64,000 bases of DNA from Fimbriiglobus ruber (GTDB taxonomy: Bacteria; Planctomycetota; Planctomycetia; Gemmatales; Gemmataceae), in NCBI RefSeq assembly GCF_002197845.1, contig NZ_NIDE01000017.1, forward strand, positions 914,712 to 978,711, given 5' to 3'. A program made the position numbers and the translations under genes. Below the pieces are notes generated by a model. That model was not told where the DNA came from and did no database searches. It saw only the letters and a program-made list of their open reading frames with translations. Below are positions 42,794 through 51,173 of the stretch, piece after piece (positions within the stretch are counted from its first letter, which is position 1; the number at the start of each line of letters is the position of its first letter).

Positions 42794-44668
42794 ATGGGAA
42801 CCAAGCACATCACCATGCGGGTACTGGCCGGGCTGACGTTGCTCGGCGGGGTGTTCGGCGGGCGGGCCGCCGCCCAGGTGAAGCCCGAAGACCTCCGCAA
42901 GCCGGCCCAGGCCGGCGTCGCCGTCACCACGCCGGCGCCCGCCGAACTGGCGACGTGCCGCGCCGACCAGGTGCAGTGGCCCAAGCCGGCCGCCGGCCCG
43001 GCCCCGTCCGGCGTCGTGATTAAAGACGCCCAGGGCCGCACCCTCCGCCAGTTCATCGACACGACCGGGACCGGCCGGCCGAACATCTGGTCGTTCTACC
43101 TGAACGGGGTTGAGTCGTACCGCGAGGTGGACGGGAACGGCGACGGCAAGCCCGACCAGTACCGCTGGTTCGGGCCGAACGGGTCGAAGTGGGGCATCGA
43201 CATCGACCAGGACGGCGTGGTGGACACCTGGCACATGATTTCCCCCGAGGAGGTCGGCCAGGAGCTGTTCGCCGCGATGACGGCCAAGGATGCCAAGAAG
43301 GTCGAGGCCCTGCTGCCGAGCGAGCAAGACCTGAAGTCGCTCGGGATGCCGGACGCCGAGATCGCCAAGGTCCGCGCCCGGACGGCCGGCGCGGTCAAGC
43401 GGATGATGGAAACGGCCGACGCGCTCAAGCTGTCCGACAAGGCCAAGTTCGTCCACCTCGAACTGACCGCCCCCAGCGCGATTCCGGCCGACACGTTCGG
43501 CGGGCGGGAGGACATGCTCAAGTACCGGAGCGCGACCGTCCTCGTCGACAAGGGCGACGGCAAGACGGCGGACGTCTTCCAGACCGGCGAACTCATACTG
43601 ATCGGGCGGGCGTGGAAACTCATCGACGGCCCGACCCCGGGCGCCGCGCCGGCCGGAAATCCCGGCGACGGCCCCGGCGTCCCCCCCCTGACCCCGGAAG
43701 GCCAAAAGCTCCTCGCGGAGATGGAGAACATCCAGGCGCCGGCCGACCGTGCCGAGATGCCGAAATACCACCTCGCCCGGGCCGTCGTCCTCGAGAAGAT
43801 CGTCGCGGTGACGCAGGGCGAGGCCCAGCAGCCGTGGCTGAAGCAGGTGGTCGACGCTTATGCCGCGGCCGCCGAGGCCGGCGACGCCACCGCCCTCCAG
43901 CGGCTCGGCCAGTGGATCACGTCGATCGAAAAGAGCGCGCCCAAGTCCCCGGCCGCGACCTACGCGGCGTTCCGGGCGCTGTCGGCCGAGAACACGGTCA
44001 AGCTGGCCGCCGGCCCGAAGACCGACGACGTGGTGAAGATCCAGGCGTGGTGGCGGGAGCAGCTGGAGGCGTTCGTCGCCAAGTACCCGACGGCCGAGGA
44101 GGCCCCGGAGGCGATGATGCGGCTGGCTGTCGCGCACGAGTTCGCGAACAAGGACGCCGAGGCCAAGGCGGTGTACGAGGCGCTGGCCAAGAACTACGCC
44201 ACCCACCCGTACGCGACCAAGGCGATAGGCGCGGTCAAGCGGCTCGGTAGCGAGGGCCAACCGTTCGTCCTGAGTGGGACGACGGTTGACGGCAAGGCGT
44301 TCAGCATGGCCCAGCTCGCGGGCAAGGGCGTGGTCGTGTACTACTACGCGAACTGGGGCACCGACGCGACGCCGCAACTCAAGCAACTCGCCGAGTTGCT
44401 AAAGCTGTACGGCCCGAAGGGGCTGGAAGTCGTCACGATCAGCCTGGACGACGACCCGGCCAAGGCCGTGCAAGCGATCAACGCGGCCCAACTCCCCGGC
44501 GCCCACTTGCACATGCCCGGCGGCCTGGACCGGTCCCCGCTGGCGACCGCCTACGGCATCCAGATGGTGCCGCACGTCTTCGTGGTTGGGAAGGACGGCA
44601 AGGTTATCAACCGCAACGCCCAGAACGGCCCGTCCCTGAAGGACGAGATCGAGAAGATGCTGAAGTAA
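42794..44668 (+). CDS. Exported protein with EF-hand-like loops and a thioredoxin fold lacking CxxC
   Basis: 624-residue exported protein. Signal peptide (MRVLAGLTLLGGVFGGRAAA) after a short basic start; GGAGACTTCAGGG precedes ATG 42794, and ATG 42815 is an alternative. Near residues 118-150 are two calcium-loop-like stretches, DGNGDGKPD and DIDQDGVVD. A helical middle (about 165-470) has TPR-like character. Residues about 485-624 form a TlpA/redoxin-like domain (EGQPFVLSGTTVDGKAFSMA, then VVVYYYANWGTDATPQLKQL) in which the WCxxC site reads W-G-T-D-A, so both active-site cysteines are gone. It therefore should not act as a disulfide oxidoreductase and may bind peptides or cell-surface partners. 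Confidence 0.85.
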   Translation: MGTKHITMRVLAGLTLLGGVFGGRAAAQVKPEDLRKPAQAGVAVTTPAPAELATCRADQVQWPKPAAGPAPSGVVIKDAQGRTLRQFIDTTGTGRPNIWSFYLNGVESYREVDGNGDGKPDQYRWFGPNGSKWGIDIDQDGVVDTWHMISPEEVGQELFAAMTAKDAKKVEALLPSEQDLKSLGMPDAEIAKVRARTAGAVKRMMETADALKLSDKAKFVHLELTAPSAIPADTFGGREDMLKYRSATVLVDKGDGKTADVFQTGELILIGRAWKLIDGPTPGAAPAGNPGDGPGVPPLTPEGQKLLAEMENIQAPADRAEMPKYHLARAVVLEKIVAVTQGEAQQPWLKQVVDAYAAAAEAGDATALQRLGQWITSIEKSAPKSPAATYAAFRALSAENTVKLAAGPKTDDVVKIQAWWREQLEAFVAKYPTAEEAPEAMMRLAVAHEFANKDAEAKAVYEALAKNYATHPYATKAIGAVKRLGSEGQPFVLSGTTVDGKAFSMAQLAGKGVVVYYYANWGTDATPQLKQLAELLKLYGPKGLEVVTISLDDDPAKAVQAINAAQLPGAHLHMPGGLDRSPLATAYGIQMVPHVFVVGKDGKVINRNAQNGPSLKDEIEKMLK

Positions 44669-45266
44669 CGGTCGGCTAACCTGAGAAACACCCGGCCCCG
44701 CGGCTAATCCCACGGGGCCGGGGCGTTTGTGGGGACATGCGGGCCCGCGGCTGTCATCTTTTCTTCACCACATGTCGTTCCGAGCAGATTTAAGAGCCTC
44801 TCGTTGCGGTCGCCCGAGCGGCCGGCGTTCGATCCGATCCTGGTCCAGACAAAACCTACGGGAGCCGCACGGGCGACAAGTCCGGTCGTGCCCTGCTGCG
44901 CGAGAGGCGATCGCGCCTGATCGGGACCACGTCCGGAAGGGGCGCGTCGCGGGTGAGAGACGCTCGCGACCAGGGCGGACTTGTCAATAATAAAATTGTC
45001 GTGATGACATAATCTAGGATATTAAACTATATTTAGTGCATAAAATAGGCAGCAATATTGGCCTCCGATTTGCTTAGTCTGGCTGTCAATGTCCGGGAGG
45101 GCGAGTTTTACGAATAATTGCTGCCTCTCCGGGACATACTTGCTTACTCGCGACGCAGTCCGACCCGCCTTCTCCCCAGGTCACCGGATTTTCTTTCTCC
45201 CGCCGTCGAGTCAGTGTGGGCGTGATTTATTTTCAGTCGCATCTTTTTCCACAAGAGGTTCGCGTG
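44669..45266. other. Intergenic region upstream of the DUF1559 gene
   Basis: 598 bases without a supported gene. A terminator hairpin is at 44691-44722. At 44981-45060 there is a sharply AT-rich segment (ttgtcaataataaaattgtc onwards), a strong contrast with the flanks and a likely promoter or regulator-binding region for the DUF1559 gene 200 bases downstream. Short frames in the first half lack any sign of being genes. Confidence 0.55.
44691..44722 (+). terminator. Hairpin after the thioredoxin-fold gene
   Basis: Perfect 10-bp GC-only stem (cccggccccg / cggggccggg) with a 12-base loop, 22 bases after the stop, followed by gcgtttgt. A probable transcription terminator. Confidence 0.7.
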
Positions 45267-46199
45267 ATGCGTTCGCGTTTTCGAGCCGGGTTTACGCTCA
45301 TTGAGTTGCTTGTTGTCATCGCGATCATTGCGATTCTGATCGGACTGCTCCTGCCCGCTGTTCAAAAGGTTCGTGAGGCGGCCGCACGGTCGAAGTGTTC
45401 GAACAACCTCAAGCAGATTGGGGTAGCCCTGCACGCCTATCACAGTGCCTTCGACAAGTTCCCGATGGGCCAGGGGCCCGGGGTCGGAGCGGCCGGCTGG
45501 AAGGTCATTCTCTTTCCGTACCTCGAACAGAACAACGTCTACCAGCAGGTGACCCTGACCGACGTATTCGATTCCACGGTTTTGCAAAATCTCACACTTT
45601 CGGTGTTCGTGTGCCCCTCGTCCGCACTGTCTCCCGTGCCGACGCCCGTCGCCAGTTGGTACAGCGCGACGGTCCAGCAGCAGGTCGCCGCTTACATCGG
45701 CATCATGGGGGCTTACCCGGACCCGGCCGGTCGGACGACCGGGACGATTTACGCCTCGAACTACGGCGGCTGGTGGTCGAACGCGGGGATGCTAGTGGCC
45801 AACCAACAGGTCAACATTCTGTCGGCGACGGACGGGTCCAGTAACACCTACATCGTCGGCGAGCAATCGGCCGCCGTGGGAACGAACGACTACCGGAGCC
45901 GGTATTACAGCCCGTGGGGCAGCTTCACCCAATCGTCCCCGATCAACCAATTGGCGGCGGGCGCCGACACCTGGGGCATGGGCCTGACCTGCGTGGCTTA
46001 CGCCCCGAACAGTCAAACCGCCGGATCAGGCGCGAACATCACCTATGGCGGGAACACCATTCTGAATTCCTACCACACCGGCGGGCTCAACATGCTGCGC
46101 GCCGACGGGTCGGGACAGTTCGTGTCCAACTCCGTGAACTTCACGACGTTCCAGGCGATGTGTTCTCGTAACGACGGGGTCGTCACCGTCGATCAATAA
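45267..46199 (+). CDS. DUF1559 prepilin-type (type II secretion pseudopilin-like) protein
   Basis: 310-residue DUF1559 protein. I start at ATG 45267, giving [20 protein letters not shown]: a short basic leader, then the G-F-T-L-I-E-L-L prepilin peptidase site with Glu at +5 and a long helix. Next comes the DUF1559 signature [20 protein letters not shown] near residue 40. The C-terminus contains [20 protein letters not shown], close to the family's usual H-x-G-G-x-N-x-x-x-x-D-G-x-V ending. These proteins are amplified in planctomycete genomes and are thought to be pseudopilin-like surface proteins. It pairs with the lipoprotein gene that follows. AAGAGG lies upstream of the start. Confidence 0.93.
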   Translation: MRSRFRAGFTLIELLVVIAIIAILIGLLLPAVQKVREAAARSKCSNNLKQIGVALHAYHSAFDKFPMGQGPGVGAAGWKVILFPYLEQNNVYQQVTLTDVFDSTVLQNLTLSVFVCPSSALSPVPTPVASWYSATVQQQVAAYIGIMGAYPDPAGRTTGTIYASNYGGWWSNAGMLVANQQVNILSATDGSSNTYIVGEQSAAVGTNDYRSRYYSPWGSFTQSSPINQLAAGADTWGMGLTCVAYAPNSQTAGSGANITYGGNTILNSYHTGGLNMLRADGSGQFVSNSVNFTTFQAMCSRNDGVVTVDQ

Positions 46200-46248
46200 G
46201 GGCCATGCCCGGTAGTGGTTTCAGACCTTCCGCGATCTTACGCTTACG

Positions 46249-46279
46249 GGAACCTCGACGACGATTCGGCCGAGGTTCC
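46249..46279 (+). terminator. Hairpin between the DUF1559 and lipoprotein genes
   Basis: 9-bp perfect stem (ggaacctcg / cgaggttcc) with a 13-base loop followed by ttgtctt, 50 bases after the DUF1559 stop. It may uncouple expression of the two paired genes. Confidence 0.55.
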
Positions 46280-46321
46280 TTGTCTTCGCAAAAACTCATT
46301 CAACACGGGAAAATACGACAT

Positions 46322-46729
46322 ATGACGATGCGATTATCTGTTGTAAGCATGGCATACATGGTCTTGGTGATTTTGGCCGGTCTTACATCCGGTTGTGGTG
46401 ATGGCAAGCATACCGGTGCCGTCGCGGGCAAAGTGACTTATAACGGCAGCCCCGTTACCGCCGGGGTCGTGAATTTTATGTCGTCGACCGGCACGGCGGC
46501 CCAGGCGAAACTCGATTCCGCGGGAGCATACAAAGTCGACGGTCAACTCATTGCCGGGGACTACAAGGTTTATCTTTCGCCCCCCGAGATTCAGCCCAGC
46601 GCGCCCGGAACCAAACCCGCGGCCCCGGTCAAGTTCGAGATCCCGCCCAAGTTCCAGGATCCGAATAGGAGTGGCGTAATAGTCACGGTTAAAACCGGAC
46701 CGAATGACATCCCGGTCGAGTTCAAATAA
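46322..46729 (+). CDS. Small lipoprotein with a carboxypeptidase-regulatory-like fold
   Basis: 135-residue lipoprotein from ATG 46322: MTMRLSVVSMAYMVLVILAG then LTSGC, a lipobox. The rest (GAVAGKVTYNGSPVTAGVVN, then GAYKVDGQLIAGDYKVYLSP) matches the transthyretin-like/carboxypeptidase regulatory-like fold found in planctomycete proteins that directly follow DUF1559 genes. It would sit on the outer-membrane inner face or the cell surface. The two genes form a recurring pair, probably acting together, but the function is unknown. Codons and base composition are slightly less GC-rich than in neighbouring genes. Confidence 0.82.
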   Translation: MTMRLSVVSMAYMVLVILAGLTSGCGDGKHTGAVAGKVTYNGSPVTAGVVNFMSSTGTAAQAKLDSAGAYKVDGQLIAGDYKVYLSPPEIQPSAPGTKPAAPVKFEIPPKFQDPNRSGVIVTVKTGPNDIPVEFK

Positions 46730-46749
46730 TTAAGCAAACTGCCAAGCAT

Positions 46750-46773
46750 CCCGCCGACGGCGAGGTCGGCGGG
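46750..46773 (+). terminator. Hairpin after the small lipoprotein gene
   Basis: Perfect 9-bp stem (cccgccgac / gtcggcggg) with a 6-base loop, 20 bases after the stop, followed by gcatttccc. Confidence 0.6.
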
Positions 46774-46913
46774 GCATTTCCCAACGGCGTACATTTTCCC
46801 GTGACGTGATCGGGGACCGCTGTCGCTCTTGTCGGCATGAGATTGTTTTTCGGAATCAAATCTCACGTTCGGCCGTTGCACACCACGCGGTTTTTTGACA
46901 CTGTAAAGATTCC

Positions 46914-47999
46914 ATGAATCGTCGACGCTTTTTGCACGCACGACACGTGACCGGCGCCGCGGGCGCGTTGCTGGTCCCGGACCTGGCGGCCGAACCCGCC
47001 CTGCCCGGTGACCTGACCCTGCTCCGCGTGTCCCGCCGCGCCATGGCGACGACGTTCGAAGTCGCAATCCCTTACGGCACGGCGGACGCACTGCCGGCCG
47101 CCGAGGACGCCCTCGACCTGATCGACGACCTCGAAGACCAACTCACCGTCTACCGCGACCACAGCGAGGTATCTCGACTCAACACGACGGCCGCCGACGG
47201 CCCGGTGGAAGTCGAACCGCGGCTGTTCGACCTCCTCTCCGCCGCGGCGACACTTACCCGCGACACCGCCGGGGCGTTCGACTGTGCGACCGGCGCACTC
47301 ATTAAGGTCTGGGGCTTTCACAAACGCGAGGGAAGGGTACCACCGCCTGAAGAGCTACGCGCCGCACGGGAATGCAGCGGTACGCGGCACGTCGTACTCG
47401 ACCCGGCCGCCCGGACGATCAAATTCCGCAAACACGGGCTGGAAATCAACCTGGGCGGCATCGGGAAAGGGTACGCGCTCGATCGCGCCGGCGAACGGCT
47501 TCGGGAAAAGTGGGGTATCACGTCGGCTCTGTTGCAAGGCGGCGGGAGCAGTGTACTCGCGATCGGAGCCCCGCCGACCAACCCGCGGGGATGGGCGGTG
47601 GCCGTCCGCCACCCGTGGGACGATACCCGAACGCTCGGGACGGTGTGGCTCAAAGACCAGGGCTTCGGCACCTCAGCGGCCACCTTCCAGTTCTTTGAGT
47701 ACAACGGACGTAAGCTCGGGCACCTGCTCGACCCGCGCACCGGCTGGCCGGCCGACGGGACGGCCGGGGCGAGTGTCGTTGCCCCGACCGCGGCCGCAGC
47801 CGACGCCCTTTCGACCGCCCTGTTCGTGTACGGGATTGCCGGCTTCGAGAAAGTCGCAGTCGCTCATCCGAACCTGGGTGCGATCGTATTGCCCGATACG
47901 CCCGGCGCCGCGCCCGTTGTGACCGGCCTCCCGGTTTCCCGATACGACCGCCCGGGGTTGCGCGAAACCGTGGCCGCGCTGTTCGCCCTCCCGGACTGA
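46914..47999 (+). CDS. apbE: FAD:protein FMN transferase (ApbE family)
   Basis: 361-residue exported flavinyltransferase that attaches FMN from FAD to Ser/Thr of target proteins. A Tat-like leader MNRRRFLHARHVTGAAGALL precedes the domain. Family motifs: RRAMATTFEVAIPYGTAD near residue 42, LTVYRDHSEVSRLN near 78, CATGALIKVWGFH near 126, LEINLGGIGKGYALDRAGER near 178, and the C-terminal GHLLDPRTGWPADGTAGASV near 269 with the Mg/FAD-binding Asp/Thr. No Nqr, Rnf or other obvious flavinylation target is in the window. It starts the run apbE-doxX-Gfo/Idh with gaps of 27 and 76 bases; similar ApbE/DoxX pairing suggests a membrane-linked redox role (inference). Confidence 0.94.
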   Translation: MNRRRFLHARHVTGAAGALLVPDLAAEPALPGDLTLLRVSRRAMATTFEVAIPYGTADALPAAEDALDLIDDLEDQLTVYRDHSEVSRLNTTAADGPVEVEPRLFDLLSAAATLTRDTAGAFDCATGALIKVWGFHKREGRVPPPEELRAARECSGTRHVVLDPAARTIKFRKHGLEINLGGIGKGYALDRAGERLREKWGITSALLQGGGSSVLAIGAPPTNPRGWAVAVRHPWDDTRTLGTVWLKDQGFGTSAATFQFFEYNGRKLGHLLDPRTGWPADGTAGASVVAPTAAAADALSTALFVYGIAGFEKVAVAHPNLGAIVLPDTPGAAPVVTGLPVSRYDRPGLRETVAALFALPD

Positions 48000-48026
48000 C
48001 CACCCGCCCGCTAACAAACGAAAATT

Positions 48027-49262
48027 ATGACACCCCCCGTTCCCCTCTCCGTGCTATACGCCGGCCTCGCGGGTACCGTACTCGCGCTGGTCGTCGCCAC
48101 CGCCCAGAACAAGTGGCAGCCCCGGGTCTTCTTCCTACTCGCCCTGCGACTGGCGATCGGGTGGCACTTCCTCTTCGAGGGACTGCACAAGATCCACTCG
48201 TATTACATCGGGCCGTCCGAGACGAACCGGGTGTTCACGAGCGAGCCGTACTTCGCCGCCGCCGAAGGCCCGTTCGGCGACTACATGCGGAAGAAGTACC
48301 TCGGCGATCCCGAGGCGGCCATCACCTCGTATATCGCGCCGAAAGAGTCGATCGCGCCGGCCGAGTTCGCGAAGTTGTCGCCGGACGAGCAGGCCGCGAA
48401 ATGCCCGGCACCCGTCGCCTCGGCCATCCAGGCCGCCGCGGACGAGACGTTGCCGACTGTGACCGAAGAAGCCCAAAAAGCCCAGGCGGACGCGGACGCC
48501 AGGAAAGCGGAAGCGACCCAACCGCCGCCGACTGGCAAGACCAAGGCGGACCTTGAGAAGGCCAGCTTCGCGGCCGCGTTAAAGGCCACGGTCGCGAAAA
48601 CCCGTGTCGAGAATCGGTCCAACGGCGGCCGTGTCCTGAAAATCGCTTACGCCAAGTGGGTCTATGGCGTCGACCGGCGGGACGCGAAGATCAAGTTCAT
48701 TTCCGGCGACGTGCCGTTGTCCGTACCCGAGCGACTGGAATTGATCAGCTTGCTGAAGAAGGAAAAAGCGGAACTTGCGCCCCGCGAGGCGGCCGACTTG
48801 GGGAACGGGAATGGGATCGAGATGACCCGGGCAAAAGGCGTCCGGACCGACCTGCGGACCGCACAGACCGATCTGGTGTCCGACGCGGATAAATTTGTCG
48901 CCCTCTTGAAGAGCGAAGCCGGGGCGCCGGACGCGGAGCCCAAAAAGAGCCCGCTCGCGGCCAATGACTGGCTGACGATGTGGATGATCACCATCGTCGG
49001 AGCCTGCCTGCTGGCGGGACTCTTCACCCCGGCCGCGTGCGTCGTCGGGGCCGGCTTCCTGGCCCTGACTTACCTGACTCACCCGCCGTTCCCGTGGTTC
49101 CCGCTCCCGCCGAACACGGAAGGTAACCCGCTGTTCATCAACAAGAACGTGATTGAAGCGATCGCGATGCTGGCCATCGCCGTCCACCCGACCGGCCGTT
49201 GGATGGGCCTCGACGCGCTCTGGACCCGGCTGTTCCCGTTCGGGCGGCGCGAGCCCGTTTAA
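48027..49262 (+). CDS. DoxX-like membrane protein with large soluble insert
   Basis: 411-residue membrane protein. N-terminal helices (LYAGLAGTVLALVVATAQNK, then FFLLALRLAIGWHFLFEGLH) and C-terminal helices (LTMWMITIVGACLLAGLFTP onward) surround a large soluble middle (about 60-310) rich in Ala, Lys and Glu, with coiled-coil-like stretches (EEAQKAQADADARKAEAT). The WHFLFEGLHKI and final helices resemble DoxX-family quinone-linked proteins. The insert makes it longer than a normal DoxX (about 140-200 residues). It sits between apbE and a Gfo/Idh-type oxidoreductase, so a role in an extracytoplasmic redox chain is plausible but unproven. Confidence 0.8.
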   Translation: MTPPVPLSVLYAGLAGTVLALVVATAQNKWQPRVFFLLALRLAIGWHFLFEGLHKIHSYYIGPSETNRVFTSEPYFAAAEGPFGDYMRKKYLGDPEAAITSYIAPKESIAPAEFAKLSPDEQAAKCPAPVASAIQAAADETLPTVTEEAQKAQADADARKAEATQPPPTGKTKADLEKASFAAALKATVAKTRVENRSNGGRVLKIAYAKWVYGVDRRDAKIKFISGDVPLSVPERLELISLLKKEKAELAPREAADLGNGNGIEMTRAKGVRTDLRTAQTDLVSDADKFVALLKSEAGAPDAEPKKSPLAANDWLTMWMITIVGACLLAGLFTPAACVVGAGFLALTYLTHPPFPWFPLPPNTEGNPLFINKNVIEAIAMLAIAVHPTGRWMGLDALWTRLFPFGRREPV

Positions 49263-49338
49263 CGAACGTTCGGCGGCCCCGGCTACCGATTCAAAACTCC
49301 CAAGGATCAACGTTACATACTCTCTACGGAGATTAATC

Positions 49339-51051
49339 ATGGCTCTCGACCTCACCCCCGAGCAGAAAGCGATCGGGCGGAAAAACTTTGAACAGGCGGC
49401 CGGCGACCTCGAGCGCTTGGCCACCGAGAAAAAGCTGGCCGGCGCGCCCGACCGGCGGACGTTCATGAAGTCGGCCCTCGCCGGCGCGGCGGTCGTCCCG
49501 GTGTCGGCCGCGGTCTACTTCGGGTACGAGTCGTGGGAAGGGAATAAGCCCGTCCGGACCGCCCTGATCGGGTGCGGGGACGAGGGCGGCGTCCTCATCG
49601 GCGACCACAACCCGGCGTTCAACGAGATCGTCGCCGTTTGCGACATCCGGCCGTCGAACATGAAGCGCATCTTCGACGGGGACACCGGTCCGCGGAAAGG
49701 GTTGAAGAAGGTCTACGGCGAAGCCACGGCCAACAAAATCGCGAAGTACGACAACCTCTCCGCTCTGCTGGCCGACAAGAGCAAGCTCGGCCTGGAAGCG
49801 GTCGTGGTCGCGACGCCGCTCAACACGCACGACGTCATCACCAAGGCGTGCATGGACGCCGGGTTGCACGTCCTCTGCGAAAAGCTGATGGCCCGGAACA
49901 TCACCAAGTGCAAGGGGATGATCAAGTACGCGAAGGATAAGAAACTCCTCCTCTCGATTGGCCACCAGCGGCACTACAGCATGCTGTACGCCCACGCCCT
50001 CGAAGTTGTGAACACCGACATCCTGGGCGACATCAAGCACATCCGCGCCCTCTGGCACCGGAACAACTCCTTCCTGTTTTCCGCCACGGACGCGGAGAAG
50101 GCGAAATTCGCCCCTCAGTTCGACATTCCGTACTACCGGGACGGCTGGTGCAAGCCGATCCTCAAAGAAGACGCCGACGCCCTCCCGCCGGAGAAACTTC
50201 GCGAGCTGGCGTTCGGGAACGTGAAGGAGTACGGGTTTGAAGACGCGAAGGAACTTGTCCGCTGGCGGCTCTACGACAAGACCGGCGGCGGCCTGATGGC
50301 CGAACTCGGCAGCCACCAACTCGACGCCTCGTCACTTATCCTCGGCCACGTCCACCCGCTCGCGGTTTCCGGCGTCGGCGGCAAGTTCTTCTACGGCCCG
50401 GGCCGTAACGACCGGGAGAGCGATGACGGCGTGTTCGTCACCTTCGAGTTCCCGGGCAAGAAACACCCCAAAGCCGGCAAGGGTGGCACAGACGAAAGCG
50501 ACATCGTCGTCGTCACGTACTCGTCGTTCAACACGAACAGCTTCGAGAAGTACGGCGAGTGCGTGATGGGTAGCCGGGGAACGATGGTGATCGAGGAAGA
50601 GAAGGACGTCTTCCTGTTCAAGGAACCGGAGCCGGGCAAGAAGGACAGCGGCGGGCGGGACACGAACGTCACCGTCACGAGCGCGGACGGGAAGAAGCCG
50701 GCGATGGAAGCCTCATCCACATGGGGCGGCGGGGGCGGGGCGGCCATCTCGAAGGCGCCGGGCGCGCCGGCGTGGGACAGCGCGGTCCGCGGCTACCGGA
50801 CCGAGATGGAACACTTCGCGTACTGCGTCCGCAAGTGGGACGGCAAGATCGGCTGGGAAAAGAAGGACGGCAAATTCGTCCAGGAAGTCCCCCGCTGCCA
50901 CGGCGAAGTCGCGATGGCCGACGCCATCCTCGCGCTGACGGCGAACATGGCCATGAAGAAGCGGCAGCGGATCGAGTTCGAACACGGCTGGTTCGACGCC
51001 GACTCGCCCGACGCCCCCGAAACGAAGTACGGCTCCGAAGGCCGAGCGTAA
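49339..51051 (+). CDS. Gfo/Idh/MocA-family oxidoreductase with Tat-type N-terminus
   Basis: 570-residue protein. I start at ATG 49339, which gives MALDLTPEQKAIGRKNFEQA and then a Tat-like signal (PDRRTFMKSALAGAAVVPVS, residues 41-60); the longer open frame upstream shadows the DoxX gene. The Rossmann domain begins VRTALIGCGDEGGVLIGDHN near residue 72, with LHVLCEKLMARNITKCKG (the E-K-P/L-x motif) near 176. The C-terminal domain contains MAELGSHQLDASSLILGHVH near 320, with the usual G-x-H-x-x-D. The substrate is unknown; members with Tat signals are numerous in planctomycetes. It is third in the apbE-doxX run and is followed by a strong bidirectional hairpin. Confidence 0.9.
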   Translation: MALDLTPEQKAIGRKNFEQAAGDLERLATEKKLAGAPDRRTFMKSALAGAAVVPVSAAVYFGYESWEGNKPVRTALIGCGDEGGVLIGDHNPAFNEIVAVCDIRPSNMKRIFDGDTGPRKGLKKVYGEATANKIAKYDNLSALLADKSKLGLEAVVVATPLNTHDVITKACMDAGLHVLCEKLMARNITKCKGMIKYAKDKKLLLSIGHQRHYSMLYAHALEVVNTDILGDIKHIRALWHRNNSFLFSATDAEKAKFAPQFDIPYYRDGWCKPILKEDADALPPEKLRELAFGNVKEYGFEDAKELVRWRLYDKTGGGLMAELGSHQLDASSLILGHVHPLAVSGVGGKFFYGPGRNDRESDDGVFVTFEFPGKKHPKAGKGGTDESDIVVVTYSSFNTNSFEKYGECVMGSRGTMVIEEEKDVFLFKEPEPGKKDSGGRDTNVTVTSADGKKPAMEASSTWGGGGGAAISKAPGAPAWDSAVRGYRTEMEHFAYCVRKWDGKIGWEKKDGKFVQEVPRCHGEVAMADAILALTANMAMKKRQRIEFEHGWFDADSPDAPETKYGSEGRA

Positions 51052-51056
51052 GAATT

Positions 51057-51169
51057 TTTCGCCGCAGATTGCCGCAGATGAACGCGGATCAGAAAAGAGA
51101 TCAGAGAGCGAAGAGTGTTGTCTGATCTCTTTTCTGATCCGCGTTCATCTGCGGCAATCTGCGGCGAAA
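51057..51169. terminator. Perfect 49-bp inverted repeat between convergent genes
   Basis: Arms 51057-51105 and 51121-51169 are perfect inverted repeats of 49 bases (tttcgccgcagattgccgca...) around a 15-base loop. It fills the whole gap between the Gfo/Idh stop (51049-51051) and the DUF1080 stop (51174-51176), so it would be a bidirectional terminator. The arm core gatgaacgcggatcagaaaa is shared with the repeat at 26929-27008. Confidence 0.85.
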
Positions 51170-51173
51170 TGTC

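Noticed and set aside
44727-44990. A possible 87-residue gene after the thioredoxin-fold gene terminator.
   Set aside because: Composition is unlike real genes nearby (Arg/Ser-rich), no ribosome-binding site, and it ends at the AT-rich island.
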